A stretch of 64,000 nucleotides of DNA from Chryseobacterium sp. JUb7 (lineage in GTDB: Bacteria > Bacteroidota > Bacteroidia > Flavobacteriales > Weeksellaceae): positions 1 to 64,000 of the forward strand of contig NZ_JANUFF010000017.1 of the NCBI RefSeq assembly GCF_024806495.1. The letters run 5' to 3'. The position numbers and the translations under genes were made by a program. Position 1 is the first letter of the stretch. Every line of letters starts with the position of its first letter. Positions 18,971 through 28,730 of the stretch are shown here, piece after piece. The notes under the pieces are model-generated. The model saw nothing but the letters and a program-made list of their open reading frames with translations, was not told where the DNA came from and ran no database searches.

Positions 18971-20915
18971 TTTTCTTATCTAAAATGTTTTTAATATAAA
19001 TACGAGCATTCAAACTTAACGGCATTTCATCAAATTCAATAGCATCAACAATTTCATCAAAGTCCATTCCTCGGTCAATTAAATCAACGATGATTTTTTT
19101 GTATTGTTTTGATGATTCTCTTTCTCCGAAAACTTCTTCAGTCAAGGTACCAAGATTTTCTCCAAAAGACTCTATTCCGATTCTCCTTATAATTGGGTTA
19201 TCATTATCACGTTCCAAGATATAGACATTTTTGGAAAATAATTCTCTAATAACTATTGGGGAATGGGTAGCGATAATACAAAAAGACTCAAATTCATTAA
19301 CTAAGTCATAAATAGTATTCATTAATTCTACTACAGCATTCGGATGCAGATGTGTTTCAGGCTCATCATATAATATTAAAGAATCAAGTCTTATATTAGC
19401 AACAATTTGAGTAATTATATATAATAATATACTTTGACCAGAACTTAATTGATCTTTTATTTTATCATATTGGTCTTTATTTACAGCGGGTAAATCTGGA
19501 TCGACATCAATTGATCTTATATCAATAAATGCATCAACAATATGTTTATCAATGAAGTTTAATAAAATTCGTCTCCATTTTTTAACCCGCTGAAGCTCTT
19601 GAATACGCTTCCAATTGAAGTGAAAGCTTTTTGAAAGTCCAGCATCTGACCGCACTGTACCCTTTTCATTTTTTAAACCACAATAGACATAATTTAGATT
19701 AACATTCTTCTTAGGTAAGGGAAAATTATCAAATACACTATATGATACTGCAATAATTTTGCTAAAAGAAGGTACTGAATTATTGAATGCTTCATCATTT
19801 TTATTAGCTAAATTGTGAGGTAAGCTATTCATAAGCTGAGTTTTCCCTGCCCCATTTTTACCAATAATTCCAAAAATTCTGTCAGGGAGCGGATATTTGG
19901 TATTAAAGTTAAAGTTCACATTTGTTTCGTTCTTGCTGTAAGCGGGTTTAAATTTATAATTAAAAGAATAAAAGTTTTCCATATTAGCTCCATTAAGCTT
20001 TGGCCTAACTTCCCTTAAATAGCGCTCAGCATTATCTGGTCTAAGTAATGATTTTCTAAAGTTATAAGTTTTAGAAAATTTATCAGCAATATCACTAAAG
20101 TAAGCGGCATCTTTAAGTGCAAAAAGGATAGAAATTGTTACCTCTAGTGAAAAAAATTCAGAAAAATTAGCATAGAAATCATCCGTGTACGCTAATGAGC
20201 AAAATTCGTTAGAAAGTGTGAAGAATTTTTCAGGTAACAGTGACCATGTAGTTACATCTTCATAATGAATAATTCGTAGCTTGCCAATAAACGAAATATT
20301 TTTCCCAAAGTCCCAATAGTAAGTAAGTGTGAATACAGAAATAACACTATAGTCATTCCAACCTTTGTTTGGAGATAGTAAAAAATAACGTTCGTCTTTT
20401 GAATCATTAAGACTTGTCCCCTCTAAATAAAATGGAATATCATTAACCTTAATACCTTGTGGCAGATCTCCAATTTCACTTATTAATTCTACTTTTTGTA
20501 TTGGAAGCTCAAATTCATCATATCCAATAATAACTAATCTTAAATCATCTTTTTCGAGCTCATAATCAATAGACATGCTAAGATTACTGATTTGCTGCTG
20601 ATCTATAAAGTTTCTAGTATCAAGAGCAGATTCGATTAACTTAACAATGCTATCAAAATCTAAAGAATAAACTTTAAGAACATTCTCAAATATATCAATC
20701 GCTTCATAGTCACTATTCCTGAAATAGTGCTGTAAGATATCCTCTTCAACATCTACATACTCTCTCTCTAATATTTGGTTTGAAATATCTGCCCAAACAT
20801 TTTTAATAATTGCTATAGCATTGTCTGATTTTTCTTCTGCTAAATATTGCCAAAACGGAATAATAACTTTTAGAATTTCTCTAATTGTGGTTTTTGAAAT
20901 ATTTTTGGGCATCAT
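18960..20915 (-). CDS. ptuA: Septu AAA ATPase PtuA
   Basis: 651 residues. Walker A is GIIGKNGAGKT (about residues 349-359). The ABC/SMC-like signature region is QLSSGQSILLYIITQIV, and Walker B with the catalytic acidic pair is SLILYDEPETHLHP. The final CIIATHSPIVIREL is the H-loop segment of OLD/RecF-type ATPases. PtuA is thought to sense infection and license PtuB cleavage. The N-terminal 330 residues, before the ATPase core, are family-specific. Two adjacent ATGs (20915 and 20912) are possible starts. Confidence 0.85.
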   Translation of the reverse strand: MMPKNISKTTIREILKVIIPFWQYLAEEKSDNAIAIIKNVWADISNQILEREYVDVEEDILQHYFRNSDYEAIDIFENVLKVYSLDFDSIVKLIESALDTRNFIDQQQISNLSMSIDYELEKDDLRLVIIGYDEFELPIQKVELISEIGDLPQGIKVNDIPFYLEGTSLNDSKDERYFLLSPNKGWNDYSVISVFTLTYYWDFGKNISFIGKLRIIHYEDVTTWSLLPEKFFTLSNEFCSLAYTDDFYANFSEFFSLEVTISILFALKDAAYFSDIADKFSKTYNFRKSLLRPDNAERYLREVRPKLNGANMENFYSFNYKFKPAYSKNETNVNFNFNTKYPLPDRIFGIIGKNGAGKTQLMNSLPHNLANKNDEAFNNSVPSFSKIIAVSYSVFDNFPLPKKNVNLNYVYCGLKNEKGTVRSDAGLSKSFHFNWKRIQELQRVKKWRRILLNFIDKHIVDAFIDIRSIDVDPDLPAVNKDQYDKIKDQLSSGQSILLYIITQIVANIRLDSLILYDEPETHLHPNAVVELMNTIYDLVNEFESFCIIATHSPIVIRELFSKNVYILERDNDNPIIRRIGIESFGENLGTLTEEVFGERESSKQYKKIIVDLIDRGMDFDEIVDAIEFDEMPLSLNARIYIKNILDKKNEK

Positions 20916-20931
20916 GGTTTAGTTTTTTCAT

Positions 20932-20939
20932 CAAATATA
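20932..20939 (-). promoter_or_regulatory. Candidate -7 box for the Septu operon
   Basis: On the minus strand this reads TATATTTG, matching TAnnTTTG, about 17 bp before the ptuA start. The predicted leader is therefore very short. Confidence 0.45.
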
Positions 20940-21140
20940 AAAAACTATGATTTAAAAACATTCTAGTTCACAAATATTCAACAAACAGCCACTTTAAAAT
21001 ATCAAATGAAATTTGGATTTTTTTGTTACCTAAAAATTTATTTAATCGATATTCCTCAGCTAAATTCAGTGAAAATACTGAATACTCATCTAGATTACTT
21101 TTTTATTTTTACTGACAAAAAACTAACAGTCCCAAATTAT

Positions 21141-21683
21141 ATGCAAAATATAACACGAGAAAACTACAGCGAAATACTGCACGACTTTATCGATAAATAC
21201 AACTTGAACAAGAAAAATATTTCCAAAGTTATTGGTTGCTCTTCAGCAACAATGGAACGTCTTTTAAACGGTAATATTCTTCCAAGTGATGAAATGTTAA
21301 AACAGACTGGAATACTTATCACTTTAGGCATTGAAAAGTATAGTAAGCTGACTAAAACAGAAAGGGAAAATATTTCGGAACTTTTAGGAACTCTTTCCGG
21401 CGGAGGTTTAGGATTTGCAACTATAACAGCCATTGTTAGCGAGTTAGGGTTTTTAGGACTTTCAGGAGCTGGAATTATGTCTGGTTTAGCCGTTTTAGGC
21501 AGCGCAGTGGGTGCAGGTGCAGCTGCTGGAATTGTTGTTGCAGCAGCAGTGCCCATTGCCGCAGGTGCGGCTGGATATGGGATTGTAAAAGCTGTAAAAG
21601 CAATAACTAGGAAATATAAAAACAAAAGTACTTTCATTGACAATAAATGGGAAATTGCAAAAGTCGATTTTATACCACAATAA
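21141..21683 (+). CDS. HTH protein with glycine-rich membrane segment
   Basis: 180 residues from the ATG at 21141. A longer frame from 21006 adds 45 residues of low-complexity sequence and looks spurious. Residues about 5-55 resemble a helix-turn-helix (NLNKKNISKVIGCSSATMERLLNG). Residues about 85-150 are a very hydrophobic Gly/Ala-rich stretch with repeated GxxxG spacing, like glycine-zipper membrane helices, ending in a basic tail. It is the first gene of the plus-strand arm that carries sspA. A membrane-tethered regulator or a pore-like effector would both fit. Family not recognised. Confidence 0.65.
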   Translation: MQNITRENYSEILHDFIDKYNLNKKNISKVIGCSSATMERLLNGNILPSDEMLKQTGILITLGIEKYSKLTKTERENISELLGTLSGGGLGFATITAIVSELGFLGLSGAGIMSGLAVLGSAVGAGAAAGIVVAAAVPIAAGAAGYGIVKAVKAITRKYKNKSTFIDNKWEIAKVDFIPQ

Positions 21684-21765
21684 ACACGCAGAGAATTACT
21701 TTATAAATTAATATAGCGAATTACAAAAACTTAACTTTAAAAAGAAAAAAAACACAAAAAAACAA

Positions 21766-21787
21766 TTTTTACGGATTTCCGTAAAAA
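21766..21787. promoter_or_regulatory. 22-bp inverted repeat before the GHKL-DUF3883 gene
   Basis: TTTTTACGGA, two bases, then TCCGTAAAAA: perfect 10-bp arms, 54 bp upstream of the next start codon. No T-run follows, so an operator is more likely than a terminator. The HTH protein encoded just upstream is a natural but unproven candidate to bind it. Confidence 0.45.
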
Positions 21788-21841
21788 CCATCTTAAAATT
21801 CCTTATAAATTGCTTATTTAAACTAATTACTTAATCGAATA

Positions 21842-24800
21842 ATGTTAAACACAGAAACCACAAATAGAGAAGAAATAATTCAACAGACTAGAAGAGATGA
21901 TGAACGTTCGGATTTGAAACAACATGCAGATAAAATGCTACGGGATTTTGAAAAATTTAATGACTTTTCATCTAATCGTGCAATTTGGGAACTGGTTCAG
22001 AATGCTTGCGATTTAAGCTCAAAATGTGAAATTACAATAGACTATAGAAATGAAAGAATATCTTTTTCTCACAATGGGAAACCTTTCAATACAAAATCAC
22101 TAATTTCTCTAATAAAGCAAGTTAGTGGAAAGTATGGCGAGCAGCAAGATATTAAAGAGGTAGGTAAATATGGTACTGGATTTTTGACAACACATACTTT
22201 TGGTAGAAAATTTTCAATTAATTCTGTTTTAGATACAGGAGAATTTTACTTACCAATAAATGATTTTGAAATAGATAGAACTCCAAAAACTTGGGAACTT
22301 TTGAGTGATAATATATCTGATCAGAAGAAAAGAGTTTACGAAATTTTAAAAAATGAAACAGCAATAAGTATAGATAAGTTTTTAACAACTTTTACATACC
22401 AACCAGAAACGGTAAAAGAGGTTGACTATATAAAAAAATCACTAACAGATCTGGATGAATACATACCCTATGTATTCACTATCAATGATAGGCTCAATAA
22501 AATAATACTAATTGATGAAAATCAAAATGTATGTACTTATACTTTTGATAAAAAGAGTAAAGTAGAAACAACTGAAGATATTAATTTATTCAAGACAGTC
22601 ATTCTTAAAGACAATGAAGAAATATTTATTTATAGTATCATCGACGAGGAAGAAGAAATCGAAATTATACTACCAATTAACAAGGATCAAGAGGTTTTTG
22701 AATTTAATGAACGTCTTGCAAGGTTGTTTTTATACTATCCCTTAATTGGCTCGGAAGATTTCGGAATAAATTTTATTATAAATTGTAAAAATTTTCTGCC
22801 CACTGAGCCCAGAGATGGAATACATTTAAATAGTGATAAGTATCAAGTTAAAGATCAGGAGGAAAAAAACAGGCACATTATTGAAAAATGTACTAATTTA
22901 ATATTTGATTTTTTGAATAGTAACGCAATAGAAGTTAGCAATCCCCTATTATATTCTACAATAAACTTTAAAACGAATTCAGATGATCTACTGTTAAACG
23001 AATATTTTCAAAAACTTCAAATTTCGTGGAATAGTAAGTTCAAATCTCTTCCTTTTGTAAATACCTTATCTGGTTACAGAACAGTACAAGAGGCTGAGTT
23101 TTTATCACCAGACTTTTTGGATACCAGTCCTGAAATCTTTGATTGCTGCTTTGAATTACTTTCAAAATTTTACAATTTAATTCCCCAAAAAGAAAATATT
23201 ATCAAATGGAGTAAAAATGTCATCGATTGGAATGATGATGAGATTACACTTATAACGCACCAAGATTTATTGGAAAAAATAAGAGGCTGCACACTTGAGG
23301 ATTTTAATGCAAAAACTTTAAATCAATATTACTCTTTTTTAATAGATAGAGGATTTTCAACTTACTTTAGCTCGCTAGAATTAATACCAAATATTGATGG
23401 TAAATTTCATAAAACAGGTATTTTATTATTAGCTAAAGATTTAGATAACAATTTAATTACGCTAGGTAAAACATTAATACCTGATTCTATAGACAAACTT
23501 ATTCATAAAGAATTTCTATTCAATTTCAATTTAGAAGAATTCAATCGTAGAGATTTTTCAAATGATATAAAAATTTCACTGGATCAAAAAGATTTGTCCA
23601 ACTATATTTATTTCCCTAAGAATCTCAGTTTAGAAGATTATCATTCAGATTTAGTTGATTCAACTAATAAAATAGACAACGATTATTTTATTTCTTTACT
23701 AAGATATTGTATGATCGTAAATAATAAAGAATCCTTAAGTAAGCCTAATCAATTAATCAAAAAAATATGTCAGTACTATGGCTTAGAAGATGAATTATTT
23801 GAACTAAAACTCTTAAGTGAGGAAAGTGAAAATATCGAATATAGGTCAACTCGTAAAAATTTAATAAAAGTATTCTTTAATCTCGTAGCATTACATAACA
23901 ATGAATGGGTTCAAAAAAATCAAAAATTATTATTTGACCTTTGTTCCTTAAATGATGATAGTTATAAAGATATATATAAGGAAAGCAAGATCTACCCAAA
24001 TCAATTATTTGAACTTCATTTGTTAGAAGTCTTGAAAAGAGATTTAGGTGTCAAAGAAAGCATCAAAAAGATTTATTTAGATACAACAAGAAAAGATATT
24101 AATGAAGTTTTAGTTATATCCGAATTTAATGATTTTCTTCCCGAAGCTAATTATATAGACAATAGACATTTAACTACGATAATAGAGAATATAATATTCC
24201 AAGAGAACGTTATTAATATTGATTCTCATACTCATAAAGATATAATCTTAAAGATTATTCCAAAACTGACTGATAAAGAATATCAAAATCTTTTTCCGCA
24301 GTTAGATGATAAAAAAGCAAATATCATGATTTCTGTTGTAACACAAGAAGAGACTAAAGATGATATTTTTGCTATTGTTACTTTAGATAGTGAGAAACTT
24401 AAAAAAATTGGAAAATTAATTCAACAGGAAAATTTTGAAGAACTTATCAATAAAGCGGAAAATATAATTATTGATGAACAACAGTCCAAATCAAATTTTG
24501 AACATAAATATAAAATTGGAACTTTTATTGAAAACCAAATACGAGCAAAACTTGATCAACAACTGAACGATAAGATCTTAATTGACAACCTTGAGTCCAG
24601 AAACGAACAGGGAGGTCAGGATATTGTCATTAGATTAGATGATGAACCAATCTATTATATTGAAGTTAAATCGAGATGGGACAAAAGAAATTCTGTAACA
24701 ATGAGCAAACTTCAATTAGAACGTGCAGCATTAAATTGGGAAAAATATTGTTTATGCTCAGTAGATATAACACATTATGAAGGTGACAATAATAAATACA

Positions 24801-25042
24801 ATCTTCCAATTGAAGATATTTTACCATTAGTAAAAATTATTGATAATATCGGAAATAATGTAAAACCACTTGTTGAAAATAATATTAAAGCAGAAGAAAG
24901 AATAGAAGATCAAGTACATTTAACTGATTACAGAGGTGTTATCCCCCAAAATATTATTGAAACAGGAAGTAATTTTGAAACTTTCGTATCAACTCTTGTC
25001 ACTCACATAAAAACTGCTGAATTGAATGTTGATAGGATTTAA
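21842..25042 (+). CDS. GHKL (Hsp90-like) ATPase fused to DUF3883 nuclease
   Basis: 1066 residues. The N-terminal GHKL ATP-binding fold shows the N-box ELVQNACD (Glu50, Asn54), ISFSHNGKPF and the glycine lid GKYGTGFLTTH (about residues 108-118); this is the sacsin/Hsp90-like type. Residues about 888-960 look like a DUF3883 PD-(D/E)XK nuclease: GTFIENQ, GGQDIVI (Asp near 925) and YYIEVKSRW (Glu and Lys near 940). The middle is helical and unassigned. It is followed 53 bp later by sspA in the same direction. GHKL-nuclease fusions occur in defence islands; an ATP-gated DNA-cutting effector is inferred. I know no named system with exactly this gene order. Confidence 0.8.
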   Translation: MLNTETTNREEIIQQTRRDDERSDLKQHADKMLRDFEKFNDFSSNRAIWELVQNACDLSSKCEITIDYRNERISFSHNGKPFNTKSLISLIKQVSGKYGEQQDIKEVGKYGTGFLTTHTFGRKFSINSVLDTGEFYLPINDFEIDRTPKTWELLSDNISDQKKRVYEILKNETAISIDKFLTTFTYQPETVKEVDYIKKSLTDLDEYIPYVFTINDRLNKIILIDENQNVCTYTFDKKSKVETTEDINLFKTVILKDNEEIFIYSIIDEEEEIEIILPINKDQEVFEFNERLARLFLYYPLIGSEDFGINFIINCKNFLPTEPRDGIHLNSDKYQVKDQEEKNRHIIEKCTNLIFDFLNSNAIEVSNPLLYSTINFKTNSDDLLLNEYFQKLQISWNSKFKSLPFVNTLSGYRTVQEAEFLSPDFLDTSPEIFDCCFELLSKFYNLIPQKENIIKWSKNVIDWNDDEITLITHQDLLEKIRGCTLEDFNAKTLNQYYSFLIDRGFSTYFSSLELIPNIDGKFHKTGILLLAKDLDNNLITLGKTLIPDSIDKLIHKEFLFNFNLEEFNRRDFSNDIKISLDQKDLSNYIYFPKNLSLEDYHSDLVDSTNKIDNDYFISLLRYCMIVNNKESLSKPNQLIKKICQYYGLEDELFELKLLSEESENIEYRSTRKNLIKVFFNLVALHNNEWVQKNQKLLFDLCSLNDDSYKDIYKESKIYPNQLFELHLLEVLKRDLGVKESIKKIYLDTTRKDINEVLVISEFNDFLPEANYIDNRHLTTIIENIIFQENVINIDSHTHKDIILKIIPKLTDKEYQNLFPQLDDKKANIMISVVTQEETKDDIFAIVTLDSEKLKKIGKLIQQENFEELINKAENIIIDEQQSKSNFEHKYKIGTFIENQIRAKLDQQLNDKILIDNLESRNEQGGQDIVIRLDDEPIYYIEVKSRWDKRNSVTMSKLQLERAALNWEKYCLCSVDITHYEGDNNKYNLPIEDILPLVKIIDNIGNNVKPLVENNIKAEERIEDQVHLTDYRGVIPQNIIETGSNFETFVSTLVTHIKTAELNVDRI

Positions 25043-25095
25043 TGAAAAATTAATGTGCGAAAATAAGTATATTTGATACTATCAGATTTATTAAA

Positions 25096-26241
25096 ATGTC
25101 AATATATAAAGATTATATATACTTAGACAATGCATCAACAACCAAGATTGACGACAATGTCTTAAGTGCAATGATTCCCTTCATGTCGGAATTATATGCT
25201 AATTATTCAAGTTCTCATTTAATGGGAAAAAAAGTTAGAAATGAAATAGCAAACGCTAGAGAGCAGGTTGCTAATTTATTAAATGCAGATGCTAACGAAA
25301 TAGTTTTTACTTCCGGTGCAACAGAATCGATTAATGCAGTACTGAAAGGGATTGTTACAAACTCAGATAAGTCTAAAAAGCCACAAATTATTACAGTAGC
25401 AACTGAACACTCAGCCATTCTCAGCACTTGTAAATTTCTTGAAGAAATAGGTGTCGAAGTGGTTTATCTTCCTGTTTTACAATCAGGAGTACTTGACATA
25501 GCTAATTTAAAAAATGTGATTTCTGATAGAACCCTTGTAGTTTCAGTTATGCTAGCTAATAACGAAACCGGAGTAATTCAAAATATAAAGGGAATCACAA
25601 AAATCGCTCATCAGTATGGAGCTCTTATGATGACAGATGCTACACAAGCAGTAGGTAAGATTCCCGTTGATGTTAAAGATCTTGATATCGATTTTTTGGT
25701 ATTTTCCGGACATAAATTTCATGCTCCAAAGGGAATTGGAGGATTTTACTATAAGCAAGAAAATAAATTCACACCATTAATTCATGGTGGCGGGCAAGAA
25801 AACAATAAGCGCAGTGGTACATTAAATACTCCCGGAATCATTGGAATAGGCAAATGTGCAGAGATTAGCCTCGATAAAATGGATCAAGACGTTCAAAAAA
25901 TAAAAAAACTACGTGATCGATTGGAACAAGAACTTTTATCGATCGAAGGAACTTTTATTAATGGATATTCGGCTGAAAGATTACACAATATAACCAATAT
26001 TTGCTTCCCAAACATAGAAGCTGATTTTCTAATAGGAACATTGAGAAATATTTGTGTTTCAAATGGCTCTGCTTGTCATTCTGAATTAATAGAACCATCT
26101 CATGTATTAACAGAAATGGGAGTGAGTATTTCGGACGCATTTTCAAGTATTCGATTCAGTTTGAGTAAGTACAATACTGAGGAAGAAATTGATTATACGG
26201 TTCGTAAAATTAAAGAAGTTATAACCAATTTTCAAAAATAG
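25096..26241 (+). CDS. sspA: Cysteine desulfurase, SspA/DndA-type
   Basis: 381 residues, a normal length for IscS/NifS/DndA/SspA enzymes. These PLP enzymes remove sulfur from cysteine as a persulfide. The start is YLDNASTTKID. The PLP lysine lies in FSGHKFHAPKGIGGFYY (Lys207), and the persulfide cysteine in NGSACHSE (Cys327). Surrounding phosphorothioation genes point to a sulfur donor for the PAPS-reductase-like SspD rather than a general Fe-S cluster enzyme. It lies between two GHKL ATPase genes, 53 and 23 bp away. It could instead be a housekeeping homologue recruited here, but no isc/suf gene is nearby. Confidence 0.85.
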   Translation: MSIYKDYIYLDNASTTKIDDNVLSAMIPFMSELYANYSSSHLMGKKVRNEIANAREQVANLLNADANEIVFTSGATESINAVLKGIVTNSDKSKKPQIITVATEHSAILSTCKFLEEIGVEVVYLPVLQSGVLDIANLKNVISDRTLVVSVMLANNETGVIQNIKGITKIAHQYGALMMTDATQAVGKIPVDVKDLDIDFLVFSGHKFHAPKGIGGFYYKQENKFTPLIHGGGQENNKRSGTLNTPGIIGIGKCAEISLDKMDQDVQKIKKLRDRLEQELLSIEGTFINGYSAERLHNITNICFPNIEADFLIGTLRNICVSNGSACHSELIEPSHVLTEMGVSISDAFSSIRFSLSKYNTEEEIDYTVRKIKEVITNFQK

Positions 26242-26264
26242 CACTATCTACAAACTAAAACACC

Positions 26265-28652
26265 ATGAAAGAATTATTTGAACAATTATATTTTAGCGCT
26301 ACAGAACAAGATGTTGAAAAAACAATACAACAATTTAAAGATATTTTTAAAAATGAAAATTGGGTACCAATCGGTGGAAATGAATCTAATTTTAGTATCA
26401 TTGAAAACCAACAATCTAATCCTATCGCTGCATTAGTTGAAAAGGTAACAAATTCAATTGATGCCACTCTAATGAAAAGGTGTCTTGAATTAGGAATTGA
26501 TCCCAAAAGTAAAAATGCTCCTAAGTCAATGGATGAAGCAGTGGAGAAATTTTTTCCAAATAATAAAAATTGGGATCTCAATAAATTTAGAAGAACACAA
26601 GCTGAAGACATTCAAATAATCGCCGATGGACCGACGAGACAAAGCTCAGTCATTATATACGATAATGGTGAAGGACAACATCCAGAAGATTTTGAAAATA
26701 CTTTTTTGTCATTGATGAGAGGGAATAAAAATGAAATTCATTTTGTCCAGGGTAAATACAACATGGGAGGTAGCGGTGCTATTGTATTTTGTGGAACAAA
26801 AGGATATCAATTGATTGGATCTAAAAAATTTGATAGGACAGGCAAGTTTGGATTTACTTTAGTTAGAGAACATCCTCTTTCAGAAGCAGAATTAACCACT
26901 AAAAAAAACACTTGGTACGAATATCTAAAAATTGATGGAAAAATCCCCCAATTCGATATTAGCGATATTGATTTAAATCTTCTCAATCGAAACTTTACCA
27001 CAGGTTCAATCATCAAGATGTATTCTTATCAAATGAAAGGGATTTCAGGCTTTGCGCAAGATTTGAATCAAAACCTTAATGAATTTTTGTTTAAACCTGT
27101 TCTGCCTATATTTACAATCGACACAAAAGAGCGTTATCCTAATAATAAAGTTTTGCAAACTACCGTATATGGACTTCAAAGACGTTTGGAAGATGAAAAA
27201 GATTATGTGGAAGATTGGTTTTCAGAGGAGTATGATGATGCGCTTTTTGGAAAAATGAAAGTTACGTGCTATGTTTTTAAACCAAAACAAGAAGGAAAAA
27301 CAGTAAAAGAAACCAAAGCAGATATTCAAAGGCGCTATTTTAAAAATAATATGTCTGTTTTATTTTCAATGAATGGTCAAGTACATGGTCATTATACATC
27401 TGAGTTTATCACTAGAAGTTTAAAATACAATTTACTTAAAGATTATTTGTTGATTAATGTAGATTGTTCAAAAATGAAGTATGAGTTTAGAAAAGATCTT
27501 TTTATGGCTTCCCGTGATCGTCTAAAGAATGGAGCAAAAGCTGAAGAATTAAGAGATTACCTAAAAATAAAACTGACAAAATCGAAACTTGATGAAATAA
27601 ATAAGCGCCGAAAGGATTCTATTGGACTAGAAAGTGAAGATACATCAGAGTTGATAAAGAATTTTGCTAAAAATTTATCCAAAGATAGCGATTTGTTCAA
27701 GTTGATACAGAATACACTTAAACTCGAAGAGAAAACAAAAGACAAACCAGAAAAAAAAGAATCAAGAGGTAGTAAACTACAAGAAAGACAAGAAAAGCCA
27801 TTTAAACCTGAGCGCTTTCCAAGTTTTTTTAAACTACAAAATAAAGCTAGTAATCCTATTTCTGTACCTATTGGTGGCGAAAAAACATTAAAATTTGAAA
27901 CCGACGCTGAAGATCACTACTTTGACCGAACAGATGAGCCGGGCGATTTACAAGTAAGTATTTTAAAAATTAGAAGAACAGAAAAAGAATCTGACAACCA
28001 ACAAGGAAATAATAAAGAGCCTGGAGAACTTTTAAACATTATAAAATCAAGTCCTGATAAAGGTACAATTAAGATAACATTTAATCCTGATGTTGAACTC
28101 AGACAAGGTGATGAAATCGAAATTGAAGCCTCTTTAAAAGGTGCAGGTTCAGAATCTTTTCAAGAGATTGTTTTTCTTAAAATTGTTGATCAACAACAAA
28201 AAAAAGAAACAGCTCCAAAGGAGGAAGAAGATTTTAGTAATATGGGATTGCCTGAATTAGTAAGAATTACAAGAGATCAGTGGGAAGGTTTAGAGAGCCA
28301 CGGCATATCTATGAATTACGACACTGTAATGAATCCTGTAGCTTCAGGAGATATTTTAGAAAAAATTTACGTTAATTTAGACAGTAATGTGTTTTTAAAC
28401 TATCGTAAAAAATTAAAGAACGAGGAGCAGATCATAGTTGCCCAGAAAAGATATATTGCATCTGTATACTTTCACTCATTATTTTTGTATATGATCACTA
28501 AAAAGAAGAATTACAAACTCTATTTAATGACAGAAAATAATGACGGAGAAATAACTATCGATGAATATATACGTGATGTATTTGATAGTTATTACTCCGA
28601 CTTTCTTTTAAATTTTGGTATGGAGCAATTGATGGGTAGCTTGGATGATTAG
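26265..28652 (+). CDS. GHKL (Hsp90/MORC-like) ATPase
   Basis: 795 residues. All three GHKL motifs are readable: ALVEKVTNSIDATL (Glu59, Asn63), IIYDNGEGQHP (about residues 130-140) and GKYNMGGSGAIVFCG (about 163-177). The middle is highly charged, with a Lys/Glu-rich linker (about 480-520). The C-terminal about 150 residues are helical and unassigned. It begins 23 bp after sspA and ends the plus-strand arm. It lacks a nuclease motif, so it may work with the other GHKL protein, which has one. MORC-like proteins act as ATP-driven DNA clamps, but that role is only an analogy here. Confidence 0.78.
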   Translation: MKELFEQLYFSATEQDVEKTIQQFKDIFKNENWVPIGGNESNFSIIENQQSNPIAALVEKVTNSIDATLMKRCLELGIDPKSKNAPKSMDEAVEKFFPNNKNWDLNKFRRTQAEDIQIIADGPTRQSSVIIYDNGEGQHPEDFENTFLSLMRGNKNEIHFVQGKYNMGGSGAIVFCGTKGYQLIGSKKFDRTGKFGFTLVREHPLSEAELTTKKNTWYEYLKIDGKIPQFDISDIDLNLLNRNFTTGSIIKMYSYQMKGISGFAQDLNQNLNEFLFKPVLPIFTIDTKERYPNNKVLQTTVYGLQRRLEDEKDYVEDWFSEEYDDALFGKMKVTCYVFKPKQEGKTVKETKADIQRRYFKNNMSVLFSMNGQVHGHYTSEFITRSLKYNLLKDYLLINVDCSKMKYEFRKDLFMASRDRLKNGAKAEELRDYLKIKLTKSKLDEINKRRKDSIGLESEDTSELIKNFAKNLSKDSDLFKLIQNTLKLEEKTKDKPEKKESRGSKLQERQEKPFKPERFPSFFKLQNKASNPISVPIGGEKTLKFETDAEDHYFDRTDEPGDLQVSILKIRRTEKESDNQQGNNKEPGELLNIIKSSPDKGTIKITFNPDVELRQGDEIEIEASLKGAGSESFQEIVFLKIVDQQQKKETAPKEEEDFSNMGLPELVRITRDQWEGLESHGISMNYDTVMNPVASGDILEKIYVNLDSNVFLNYRKKLKNEEQIIVAQKRYIASVYFHSLFLYMITKKKNYKLYLMTENNDGEITIDEYIRDVFDSYYSDFLLNFGMEQLMGSLDD

Positions 28653-28669
28653 CGTTTATGACTTGATTA

Positions 28670-28725
28670 AAAAAAATATCTAATTAGTTAAAAGTAGACA
28701 TCTTTATCAAATTAGATATTTTTTT
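28670..28725. terminator. Bidirectional terminator between the two Ssp arms
   Basis: The arms are AAAAAAATATCTAATT (28670-28685) and AATTAGATATTTTTTT (28710-28725), exact inverses with a 24-base loop and T-runs on both strands. It lies exactly between the convergent plus and minus arms. Confidence 0.75.
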
Positions 28726-28730
28726 AAATA

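Noticed and set aside
21164..21643. Minus-strand frame of 159 codons opposite the HTH/glycine-rich gene
   Set aside because: It is the antisense of the Gly/Ala-rich segment (Pro/Ala-rich shadow); the plus frame has an HTH and a membrane region.
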